From an uncultured Flavobacteriales bacterium (GTDB taxonomy: Bacteria; Bacteroidota; Bacteroidia; Flavobacteriales_D; Crocinitomicaceae): 7,154 nt of DNA. Numbering within the stretch: the first letter of the stretch is position 1; each line of letters begins with the position of its first letter. Below the pieces are notes generated by a model that saw nothing but the letters and a program-made list of their open reading frames with translations, had not been told where the DNA came from and ran no database searches. The stretch lies in the NCBI GenBank assembly GCA_905479845.1, contig CAJQOB010000291.1, positions 1 through 7,154 of the forward strand. The letters are read 5' to 3'. The position numbers and the translations under genes were made by a program. Positions 1 to 6,073 of this stretch are shown piece after piece.

Positions 1-1
1 C

Positions 2-1690
2 CCTTACTGTCAAACACCAATTGTATCCTTTGAAATTCAATATACACCTCTTCAAATAACAGGCTCGAATTGCGTTCCATTGGTTTTCTCTGGCATTGTG
101 CAAGACGTGACGTGCAATGATGACGGTGCCATCGACATAACAGTTACTGGACAGAGTCAAATTAGTTACTCATGGGATAACGGCCCTACCTCTGAAGATA
201 TCAGCAACCTTACACCTGGAAACTATACAGTAACCGTTACCGACGGGTATGGTTGTATGGACTCTCAAACATTTACTGTTACTAACATCAATGTAGCAGA
301 TTACATTGTTGATGGCTGTACAGACTACACCTTAAGCGATGGCACAATTGTAACGAGCTCTGGAAACTACACTATCAGCACAACTGATGCGAACGGCTGT
401 ACTCTTATTGAAAATTATACTGTTACCATTCACCCAGAAAATACAGTAACGCAGGTTATAAACGAATGTGGTAGTTACACATGGCCTGTTAATGGAACAA
501 CATATACAGTATCTGGAACCTATACTGAAATCATTCAAGATCAATTCGGTTGTGATCAAACCTACGTTTTGAATTTAACGGTCACCACGAATACGCCAAT
601 TGTTGAAACGATTACTGCGTGTGACACCTACACGTGGCCAATAAATGGTACTACGTATACGTCAAGTGGTGTATACAACCACAGTGTTGTTGACATTAAT
701 GATTGTATCCAACTCTATACGTTGAACTTAACGATCAATTTTAGTACTACAACTACAATCAATGAAACACATTGTGACAACTACATCTGGCCATTAAATG
801 GAATGACGTATACCAGCTCTGGTACGCACTCTCACACAGTCGTTGGTACGAATGGATGCGATGAAACGACTATCCTGAACCTCACTATTAACAATAGCCA
901 AGTTATCAATGAGACCGTTTCAGAATGCGATACCTACACTTGGCCAGTGAATGGACAAACCTATACTACGTCGGGTACGTATTTTGCCACTGGCACCACT
1001 CCTGAAGGTTGTTTAATTGAGTACGTATTGAATCTTACGATAAACATGAGATCAACAATAGTTGAGGATGTTTTCTCGTGCACAAAATATACATGGGCAG
1101 TCAATGGAACAGTGTACAATCAATCTGGAACGTACACAAGTACTTCAATTGATATGAACGGATGTACTGTAACGAATATTCTAAACTTAACCATTTCAGC
1201 GCCTGATCTAACTGTATCTCAATCGGGAGGTACCTTTACATCCAATCAAGTTTCAGCGACTGCGTATCAATGGTATTTTTGCGACCCAGTTAACGGGCTC
1301 GTCCTCATTCCTGGTGCAACCAGTCAGAGCTACACCCCTATGATGCAAGGAAGTTATGCAGTCTATGTGCTACTCGATAACGGAATAGAATGTGATGGAT
1401 TCTCTGCATGTATCCCACTAGAGTGGAATGTTAGTATCTCGGAAGAAGAACTCTTTTCGGAGGTTAAACTGTTCCCGAACCCTTCCCCTGGACTGTTTAA
1501 TTTAGACTTTGGACGAGACTACGAAGATGTTTCGATAAGAGTGCTCACATTAACAGGACAAGTTGTTTCAACAAATTCACTCCGAAATACGAGTCACGCA
1601 TCCATCCAATTAGATGTTAATGCTGGGATTTACTTTGTAGAACTAACACTAAATGGTCAAAGAGTAATTCGTGAACTTGTAATTCAATAG
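2..1690 (+). CDS. C-terminal part of a secreted T9SS-sorted adhesin-like repeat protein (5' end outside window)
   Basis: The frame is open from base 2 to the TAG stop at 1688-1690, so the gene enters from the left; the in-frame TTG at 80 is not a convincing start because similar sequence continues upstream of it. Residue numbers here count from that TTG. Residues about 14-59 form an SprB-like repeat, with a YSWDNG motif, then ISNLTPGNYTVTVTD and a closing GYGC. Six Cys-containing repeats of about 51 residues follow (about 77-373), then an Ig-like stretch (about 374-450, with YQWY and GSYAVYV motifs). The end (464-536) is a type A T9SS sorting domain with LFPNPSPG. In known families such proteins cross the outer membrane through T9SS and are anchored or released at the surface; gliding adhesin SprB carries the same repeat type. 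A role in adhesion is inference. Composition is rich in Thr, Asn and Ser with few Lys, as expected of an extracellular beta-rich protein. Confidence 0.92.
   Translation, partial: PYCQTPIVSFEIQYTPLQITGSNCVPLVFSGIVQDVTCNDDGAIDITVTGQSQISYSWDNGPTSEDISNLTPGNYTVTVTDGYGCMDSQTFTVTNINVADYIVDGCTDYTLSDGTIVTSSGNYTISTTDANGCTLIENYTVTIHPENTVTQVINECGSYTWPVNGTTYTVSGTYTEIIQDQFGCDQTYVLNLTVTTNTPIVETITACDTYTWPINGTTYTSSGVYNHSVVDINDCIQLYTLNLTINFSTTTTINETHCDNYIWPLNGMTYTSSGTHSHTVVGTNGCDETTILNLTINNSQVINETVSECDTYTWPVNGQTYTTSGTYFATGTTPEGCLIEYVLNLTINMRSTIVEDVFSCTKYTWAVNGTVYNQSGTYTSTSIDMNGCTVTNILNLTISAPDLTVSQSGGTFTSNQVSATAYQWYFCDPVNGLVLIPGATSQSYTPMMQGSYAVYVLLDNGIECDGFSACIPLEWNVSISEEELFSEVKLFPNPSPGLFNLDFGRDYEDVSIRVLTLTGQVVSTNSLRNTSHASIQLDVNAGIYFVELTLNGQRVIRELVIQ
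317..1198 (+). repeat. Six tandem ~51-residue (153-bp) Cys-containing protein repeats
   Basis: Units begin at the Cys codons at 317, 467, 620, 773, 926 and 1079, so spacing is 150 bp once and then exactly 153 bp four times. The core of each unit is C-x3-Y-x-W-x-x-NG-x-x-Y-x-x-SG, then a second Cys 27-28 residues after the first, then LNLT(I/V). The first unit is the most diverged (Leu for Trp, YTVTI for LNLTI). The two Cys per unit could form an intra-repeat disulfide outside the cell (inference). The repeats are alike in protein but clearly diverged in DNA. Confidence 0.93.
1469..1687 (+). other. T9SS type A C-terminal sorting domain
   Basis: The last 73 residues of the adhesin match the Por secretion tail pattern: the LFPNPSPG opening motif, a central V-x-x-LTGQVV strand, and the closing AGIYFVEL and RVIRELVIQ strands. 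In this family the domain directs export across the outer membrane by the type IX system and is normally cleaved during sorting. It sits at the extreme C-terminus, as required for function. Confidence 0.92.
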
Positions 1691-1695
1691 ACATA

Positions 1696-1721
1696 GTTTA
1701 TTGAATATTCTAGTAATAAAC
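1696..1721. repeat. A+T-rich hairpin just after the adhesin stop
   Basis: GTTTATT at 1696-1702 pairs perfectly with AATAAAC at 1715-1721 around a 12-base loop that contains the palindrome GAATATTC. It starts five bases after the adhesin stop codon. It could protect the transcript 3' end or help termination, but there is no U-tract after it, so I do not call it an intrinsic terminator. Confidence 0.45.
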
Positions 1722-1729
1722 GTAATGGC

Positions 1730-1838
1730 TGTTCAGTAACAGCTCCATTCGACATGATTCAGAATGGTGAATTGCCAAAGCATAGACCTGACGAAAACGA
1801 CAAAGTTCTATTCACTTCCTTTGGAGCTGTTATGAACA
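1730..1838. repeat. Long-range inverted repeat, 17 paired bases with one bulge
   Basis: The left arm TGTTCAGTAACAGCTCCA (1730-1747) and right arm TGGAGCTGTTATGAACA (1822-1838) are complementary over all 17 right-arm bases, with only G1736 unpaired. The 74-base interior contains a possible nested stem, GTGAAT (1767-1772) with ATTCAC (1810-1815). The left arm can fold alternatively: GCTGTT (1728-1733) with AACAGC (1738-1743) around a CAGT loop, which would exclude the long stem. The arms are far longer than expected by chance in a region this size. Function is unknown: 3'-UTR RNA structure, a small RNA, or a relic of a small mobile element are all possible. Confidence 0.75.
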
Positions 1839-1890
1839 TAAATTGTGCTGCATTTCGGATGTGATTTTGGGAAATCCCGGTGTTTTTCGG

Positions 1891-1909
1891 CGTTAAAATT
1901 AGTTTAACG
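1891..1909. repeat. Perfect 7-bp hairpin
   Basis: CGTTAAA (1891-1897) and TTTAACG (1903-1909) flank the loop ATTAG. There is no following T-run on the plus strand, so a terminator role is not supported. It may be a protein-binding inverted repeat or simply part of the structured intergenic region. Confidence 0.4.
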
Positions 1910-2078
1910 GTTTAGTAGCGAGCTGTACACTATTCAGCGTATTTTCCGCATAGAAAAACCCAAAAAATCGCACCTAGACCGACCCTATTAACACATGTTA
2001 AAAAACTGTTAGTCAGATATTTAAACATGCAGCTCATCGATAAAAAGGTACCATTCGAAGAATAGTCATTTATTATGC

Positions 2079-2110
2079 TTGCATAGAAGATTGAATGTGT
2101 CGTATCTTTG
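2079..2110 (+). promoter_or_regulatory. Bacteroidota-type promoter for the first STAS-like gene
   Basis: TTG at 2079-2081 (-33 box) and TATCTTTG at 2103-2110 (-7 box, consensus TAnnTTTG) are separated by 21 bases. Transcription would begin near 2115-2117. The -7 box covers the in-frame TTG at 2108, so that codon cannot be the start of a transcript made from here, and the downstream gene must begin later. Confidence 0.7.
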
Positions 2111-2134
2111 TGCCGAATCAAAAATCAAGATGGT

Positions 2135-2542
2135 TTGAGAAACAATAACACCACTTTATTGGAGACTATAGCAGAGGTATCAATTATCGATGATTCGATG
2201 ATAGAAATCCACATCGATAAGGATATAGATTTCGAACTGGAACACGCGATCCAACTAAATGTTAAAATTCATGAAATCGGAGAGAATAGAAAATTCTATC
2301 AACTCACGGTATATGGTTGTCGCACGGTTCCATCAAGAGAAGCGCGCACCTACTCCATTTCTCCAGAAGGAAGTCGATTCAAAATGGCCGAAGCCATCGT
2401 CGTAAAATCGCTTTCTCAGAAAATGGTCTTCAATTTTATGATCAACGTTGAGCGCCCTTCGATAAGAACCAAACTCTTTACGTGTGAGAATGAAGCCAAA
2501 GAATGGCTCGAATCACTGAATAGTTCAAGCACAGCGGTTTAG
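2135..2542 (+). CDS. STAS/SpoIIAA-like small cytosolic protein (DUF7793-like)
   Basis: This protein of about 135 residues has no signal peptide or membrane segment. It resembles the small SpoIIAA/STAS-fold proteins of Bacteroidota by pattern memory: an N-terminal beta strand with IDFELEHA, a central strand, a REAR motif, a helix MAEAIVVKSLSQKM (about 84-97), and a closing P-x3-TKLFT-x4-EAKEWL (about 108-125). A diverged paralog is encoded at 5573-5992. The exact role is unknown; STAS-fold relatives often act as regulatory or partner-binding modules. The start is uncertain: no in-frame ATG precedes 2198, which would cut off the first strand. I chose TTG 2135, just after the expected transcription start; TTG 2159 is an alternative. 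An out-of-frame ATG at 2130 reads ATG-GTT-TGA and its stop overlaps this TTG. Confidence 0.82.
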   Translation: MRNNNTTLLETIAEVSIIDDSMIEIHIDKDIDFELEHAIQLNVKIHEIGENRKFYQLTVYGCRTVPSREARTYSISPEGSRFKMAEAIVVKSLSQKMVFNFMINVERPSIRTKLFTCENEAKEWLESLNSSSTAV

Positions 2543-2548
2543 CTAAAC
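2537..2548. repeat. 12-bp perfect palindrome over a stop codon
   Basis: GTTTAGCTAAAC is its own reverse complement and contains the TAG stop (2540-2542) of the STAS-like gene. With no loop it is a poor RNA hairpin, and no T-run follows. A dimeric DNA-binding site or chance are the main options. Confidence 0.4.
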
Positions 2549-2674
2549 TCAACAAGGAGTCGGCTAGTAATGATAAGCGCACATCTTCGTTTCGAATCCA
2601 ATTCACCCGATATTTTTTGTCGAATTATCCATAATTGTTCAAGCTCGAAAGCTGACAAAATCTACTGAAATGAT

Positions 2675-2682
2675 TACTTTAG
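2675..2682 (+). promoter_or_regulatory. Weak candidate -7 element before the DUF6702 gene
   Basis: TACTTTAG matches the TAnnTTTG consensus except at one position and lies 9 bases before the ATG at 2692. No TTG is found at the usual -33 distance. If used, the leader would be only a few bases. The DUF6702-M1 pair may instead be read through from the STAS-like gene 150 bases upstream, since no clear terminator separates them. Confidence 0.25.
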
Positions 2683-2691
2683 TTCGCGAAA

Positions 2692-3195
2692 ATGAAAATT
2701 ACTCTTCTCATACTTCTCTGCGGATTGCAATCTCTGGTGTTTGGGCACGATTACTTCTTTGCCTTTGCAGAAGTTGAATACAATGACATTTCTCAACAAT
2801 TCGAAGCAACGGTTACGGTCTCTTCACACGACTTGGAGCGCATTTTTGATGAAAAAAAGTGGTCCATCGATGATCTTGAATCAGCCGAACAAAACAGAAA
2901 GAACTTCGACGCTATTTCCCAGTGGATGCTAGAACAGTTTGTTGTCAGTTCGGAAAATGAGCTGGCAGACTTCTCCGTAATCGGCTGTGAAGTGGAATTG
3001 AGCGGGATGATTCATTTTTACTTAGAATCTGCTCCGATAGAAATAACGACTGCTTTGAGCGTAAAGTTTGATCTATTGATGGAAGATTTCCCTGAACAAC
3101 AAAATAAATTGACCCTTTATTACCGTGACCAGACAATCACACAAACATTCTTACAAAATGCATTCGTGCAAGAAATCAGACTTGAAAACAGCTAA
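2692..3195 (+). CDS. DUF6702-family exported protein
   Basis: The 167-residue product begins with a signal peptide (about 1-18, Leu-rich core ending SLVFG) followed by HDYFFAFAEVEYN. The H-x-F/Y start, the early VEYN strand, the DLER motif near residue 48 and the late FPEQQN-x-L-x-x-Y motif (about 134-143) fit DUF6702, a Bacteroidota family of unknown function, by memory of its pattern. The Cys in the signal peptide is not in a lipobox, so it is probably a soluble periplasmic protein. The stop TAA (3193-3195) is one base from the ATG of the M1 peptidase, so the two are almost certainly co-translated. This suggests, but does not prove, that it assists or regulates the peptidase. ATG 2692 is chosen because it directly precedes the signal peptide. 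Confidence 0.88.
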   Translation: MKITLLILLCGLQSLVFGHDYFFAFAEVEYNDISQQFEATVTVSSHDLERIFDEKKWSIDDLESAEQNRKNFDAISQWMLEQFVVSSENELADFSVIGCEVELSGMIHFYLESAPIEITTALSVKFDLLMEDFPEQQNKLTLYYRDQTITQTFLQNAFVQEIRLENS

Positions 3196-3196
3196 T

Positions 3197-5497
3197 ATGA
3201 AACAACTTCTTCTTATCTCTCTCCTCCTTCCACTTTCTTTAAGTGCACAGGAAAACAAATTTGCTCAACTAGGGCAGGAAATTCCAACCCCTAATGAATA
3301 CCGTAATGCAGCAGGCGCACCAGGTCATGCATACTATCAGCAAAAAGCTGATTACAAAATTGATGTAACAATCAATGACGCAACGCAGAAAATAACTGGA
3401 GAAGAAACGATTACTTACACAAACAACTCTCCTGAATCACTTGAATACTTGTGGATTCAGTTAGATCAGAATGTTCGTGCAGCAGATTCTGACACGAAAA
3501 AGATTCAAATTGAGCGAATGGAAGACTTCAGAAGCATTGATGATGTGAAGAAGAAATCGTTCGAATTTGATGGAGGGTTCAAAATTGAAGAAGTAACGTC
3601 AACTTCAGGAAAAGACATGAAGTACTTCATCAACAAAACCATGATGCGCATCGACTTAGCAAAACCGCTTGGACCGAAATCGAGCATTAGCTTTTCAATC
3701 AAATGGTGGTACAACATCAATGACCGAATGGAAATCGGTGGCCGCTCTGGTTACGAGCACTTCGAAGAAGAAGACAACTACTTGTACACTATCGCGCAGT
3801 GGTTCCCACGCATGTGTGTTTACAACGATGTTGAAGGTTGGCAAAACAAGCAGTTTTTAGGACGTGGTGAATTTGCTCTCCCATTTGGAGATTACACAGT
3901 TTCTATCACCGTTCCTTCAGACCACATCGTTGGAGCTACAGGAGAACTTCAAAATGCATCTTCAGTTTTGTCTAGCGAGCAGCGCAGTCGATTGAAGAAA
4001 GCAGCTAAATCAGATACTCCTGTATTGATTGTCACGCAGGAAGAAGCTGAAGAAGCAGAAAAAACGAAGGAGAAAGGATTGAAAACATGGGAGTTCAAAG
4101 CAACGAATGTTAGGGATTTCGCTTTTGCATCGTCTCGTAAATTTATGTGGGACGCCCAAGGAGTGAAAATGGAAAGCGGTAAAAACGTTTTGGCGATGTC
4201 CTACTACCCGAAAGAAGGAAATCCTTTGTGGGAGCGATACTCAACGAAACTAGTGGCTCACACCGTTAAGACGTATTCAAAGTATACAGTTGAATATCCT
4301 TACCCTGTGGCGATTTCAGTTCACTCGAAATGGATTGGAATGGAATACCCGATGATTTGTTTCAATGGAGGACGCCCAGAAGATGACGGAACCTACTCAG
4401 AAAGAACAAAATATGGAATGTGGGGAGTAATCATTCATGAGGTTGGACACAACTTCTTCCCTATGATTATCAACTCTGATGAGCGCCAATGGACATGGAT
4501 GGATGAAGGTTTGAACACTTTTGTTCAGTATTTGACTGAGCAAGAATGGGAGCGTGGATATCCTTCTCGTCGAGGACCGGCTTACCTTATAGCGGATTAC
4601 ATGAGAGGAAACAAAGATTACATCTCTCCTATCATGACAAACTCAGAGTCGATCTGGCAATTTGGAAACAATGCCTATGGAAAGCCAGCAACTGCCCTTA
4701 ATATTCTGCGAGAAACAGTGATGGGACGTGAACTATTCGATTACTCATTCAAAATTTACTGTGAGCGTTGGAAGTTCAAACACCCTACTCCTGCTGACTT
4801 CTTCCGCACAATGGAAGATGCATCCGCAGTAGATTTGGATTGGTTCTGGAGAGCTTGGTTCTATACGAACGATAACGTAGACTTAAGCCTAGATGAAGTT
4901 AACTGGTTCCAATTGGACACTAGGAATCCAGAAGTTGAAAAGGCGCTTGAAAGAAAGCAAAACGAAGGAAAAAATCAGTTTATCGGAGACACCCGAAATA
5001 AGGAGTCGATTAAAGAAACAGTAAATGAACGCGATTCAAACATCGATGATTTCTACGGAACACGCGATATCTACAAAGTTGATGGATTAGATCGTAAAGA
5101 ATACGAAGACTTCAAAGAGAATTTAACAAAAGAAGAATTAGCCTTGTTGAACTCTGGACAAAACTTCTACGAATTGAAATTCTCAGATATTGGTGGAATT
5201 CCAATGCCAATCATCCTTCGCTTCGATTTTAAAGACGGAACGAACGAAGTGGTGCGTATCCCAGCTGAAATCTGGAGAAGATCGAATGAAGAAGTAAGTA
5301 AAGTCTTCATTTTCGAGAAAGAAGTAAGCTCTATTCGAATGGATCCTTTCCTGGAAACAGCCGACACAGATTTCAGCAACAACTCATGGCCAAAACAACC
5401 AGAGCCTACTCGCTTTGAATTGTTTAAGAAACGTAAGACTGGCGAAAACCCTATGCAACGCCAAAAAAGAGTTGAAGAAATCGAAAACAGAAACTAA
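3197..5497 (+). CDS. M1-family zinc metallopeptidase (aminopeptidase-like), exported
   Basis: The 766-residue protein starts at ATG 3197, which opens directly on a signal peptide (MKQLLLISLLLPLSLSA, cleavage before Q18); the open frame reaches back to 3125 inside the upstream gene, but that extension lacks a signal-like start. The zinc site is complete: H414-E415-V-G-H418 and, 18 residues after H418, E437 in the DEGLN segment. The substrate-recognition motif is GMEYP (381-385), in place of the classical GAMEN. Y494 in NNAYGKP is the likely transition-state tyrosine. An N-terminal beta domain (about 40-250) precedes the catalytic domain. The C-terminal part has a charged linker (about 590-655), then a beta segment with IGGIPMPIILRF and RMDPFLETADTD, and ends in a basic tail. 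It lacks a T9SS sorting domain, so it is probably periplasmic. Expected activity is removal of N-terminal residues from peptides; the natural substrate is not evident. Confidence 0.95.
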   Translation: MKQLLLISLLLPLSLSAQENKFAQLGQEIPTPNEYRNAAGAPGHAYYQQKADYKIDVTINDATQKITGEETITYTNNSPESLEYLWIQLDQNVRAADSDTKKIQIERMEDFRSIDDVKKKSFEFDGGFKIEEVTSTSGKDMKYFINKTMMRIDLAKPLGPKSSISFSIKWWYNINDRMEIGGRSGYEHFEEEDNYLYTIAQWFPRMCVYNDVEGWQNKQFLGRGEFALPFGDYTVSITVPSDHIVGATGELQNASSVLSSEQRSRLKKAAKSDTPVLIVTQEEAEEAEKTKEKGLKTWEFKATNVRDFAFASSRKFMWDAQGVKMESGKNVLAMSYYPKEGNPLWERYSTKLVAHTVKTYSKYTVEYPYPVAISVHSKWIGMEYPMICFNGGRPEDDGTYSERTKYGMWGVIIHEVGHNFFPMIINSDERQWTWMDEGLNTFVQYLTEQEWERGYPSRRGPAYLIADYMRGNKDYISPIMTNSESIWQFGNNAYGKPATALNILRETVMGRELFDYSFKIYCERWKFKHPTPADFFRTMEDASAVDLDWFWRAWFYTNDNVDLSLDEVNWFQLDTRNPEVEKALERKQNEGKNQFIGDTRNKESIKETVNERDSNIDDFYGTRDIYKVDGLDRKEYEDFKENLTKEELALLNSGQNFYELKFSDIGGIPMPIILRFDFKDGTNEVVRIPAEIWRRSNEEVSKVFIFEKEVSSIRMDPFLETADTDFSNNSWPKQPEPTRFELFKKRKTGENPMQRQKRVEEIENRN

Positions 5498-5528
5498 AAA
5501 AGATATACTCTGCTCAATAGCAAAACTG

Positions 5529-5559
5529 AAGCATCGTCATTATTTGGCGGTGCTTTTTT
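5529..5559 (+). terminator. Intrinsic terminator after the M1 peptidase gene
   Basis: AAGCATCGTC (5529-5538) pairs with GGCGGTGCTT (5546-5555) over ten positions, two of them G-U, around the 7-base loop ATTATTT. Six T's (5554-5559) overlap and follow the stem. It lies about 30 bases after the M1 stop. The convergent minus-strand gene ends at 5573; on that strand the hairpin is followed only by CAGTTTT, so it may work weakly in both directions. Confidence 0.85.
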
Positions 5560-5572
5560 CATTCTTTCCTGT

Positions 5573-5992
5573 TCACCCTTCAGTTGATTGACAACTATCT
5601 TTAGAATTGATCGACCTTAACCAAATCAAGGCTTCATAGGTACTACGAGCAAACTTCAGTGGGTGTTTGTCTTTCCTAAGAAGCTGATAAAACCGAGCTA
5701 ACATTCGTTGAGCCAAATTACGAAGCACAACTGCTTGGGCGAGAGTTGGCATTGACTTGTCCTCTGCATATTTCCGCGTGTCCACCTCCATCGTTGAAAA
5801 CTGGCCAAATGCCAATAGTACTTTAAACGAACAATTATTGGAATGCTCCACATAAAGATCAAAGGCTTCTTTTATATCCTCCAGCTCTATGATGATATTA
5901 TCGTGGTAATCAAAAAACAGAATGTCGCCCTCCAAACGGCACAGCCTGAAGGCTTTAGTTTCTGCAATTAAATCACCTGCAATCACACACAA
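5573..5992 (-). CDS. Second STAS/SpoIIAA-like protein, diverged paralog
   Basis: The roughly 139-residue product is cytosolic in appearance and aligns along its length with the protein at 2135-2542. Shared landmarks are the IELED strand/helix junction (about 35-39), a YAEDKS turn, the helix LAQAVVLRNLAQRM (84-97), and the C-terminal EALIWLRSINS (120-130). Identity between the two looks low, perhaps a fifth to a quarter, so the duplication is old or the genes were acquired separately. The P-x-K-F stretch is shortened relative to the P-x3-TKLF of the other copy. No ATG occurs between the predicted transcription start and the conserved region; TTG 5992 or GTG 5986 must serve, and I keep the longer form. 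Function unknown. It is convergent with the M1 gene and has its own promoter. Confidence 0.82.
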   Translation of the reverse strand: MCVIAGDLIAETKAFRLCRLEGDILFFDYHDNIIIELEDIKEAFDLYVEHSNNCSFKVLLAFGQFSTMEVDTRKYAEDKSMPTLAQAVVLRNLAQRMLARFYQLLRKDKHPLKFARSTYEALIWLRSINSKDSCQSTEG

Positions 5993-6040
5993 CGTATCGT
6001 TCTGGTTATCAGTAATAAAGATTTGAATAGTATACTATTG

Positions 6041-6070
6041 CAAAAATATGATTTTAGTTGAAAAGAACAA
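6041..6070 (-). promoter_or_regulatory. Promoter for the minus-strand STAS-like gene
   Basis: On the minus strand TTG (6070-6068) and TATTTTTG (6048-6041) are 19 bases apart, matching the Bacteroidota -33/-7 pattern. Transcription would begin near 6035, giving a leader of about 40 bases. The -33 box starts four bases after the stop codon of the gene at 6074-6835, so the STAS-like gene can be expressed independently of it. Confidence 0.7.
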
Positions 6071-6073
6071 GAA

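Larger units (their letters stand above)
1691..2102. other. Gene-free, hairpin-rich intergenic region
   Basis: About 410 bases lie between the adhesin stop and the promoter of the next gene. No open frame here has a recognisable protein or a plausible start. The region holds several inverted repeats: 1696-1702 with 1715-1721, 1730-1747 with 1822-1838, 1891-1897 with 1903-1909, and the small TTAAC/GTTAA hairpin at 1988-2001. I see no TAnnTTTG promoter element on either strand inside it until 2103. Confidence 0.6.

Noticed and set aside
80..82. TTG at 80 as the start of the adhesin gene
   Set aside because: The frame is open from base 2 and the upstream residues continue the same secreted-protein style, so the gene is cut by the window edge.
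332..559. Minus-strand open frame within the adhesin repeats
   Set aside because: It lies opposite a well-supported gene and its protein resembles nothing; it reflects the repeat composition.
317..1198. Regular repeats as a possible CRISPR array
   Set aside because: The periodicity is in an open reading frame, with diverged DNA and no identical direct repeats or spacers.
1730..1838. Integron attC-like recombination site
   Set aside because: The size and the bulged base are reminiscent of attC, but the right end reads GTTATGA rather than GTTRRRY, the arms lack the usual unpaired spacer, and no cassette array or integrase is present.
1930..2121. Minus-strand 63-codon open frame in the intergenic region
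   Set aside because: It has no promoter-like box or protein motif and overlaps the promoter of the plus-strand STAS-like gene.
2588..2605. T-loop-like TTCGAATCC suggesting a tRNA or tRNA remnant
   Set aside because: The flanking bases do not form a T-stem, and no anticodon arm or acceptor stem can be drawn around it.
3125..3196. A 24-residue N-terminal extension of the M1 peptidase starting at GTG 3125
   Set aside because: It lies within the DUF6702 gene and would bury the clear signal peptide that begins at ATG 3197.
3505..3860. Short open frames on both strands inside the M1 gene
   Set aside because: They are out-of-frame shadows of a gene with an intact, recognised protein sequence.
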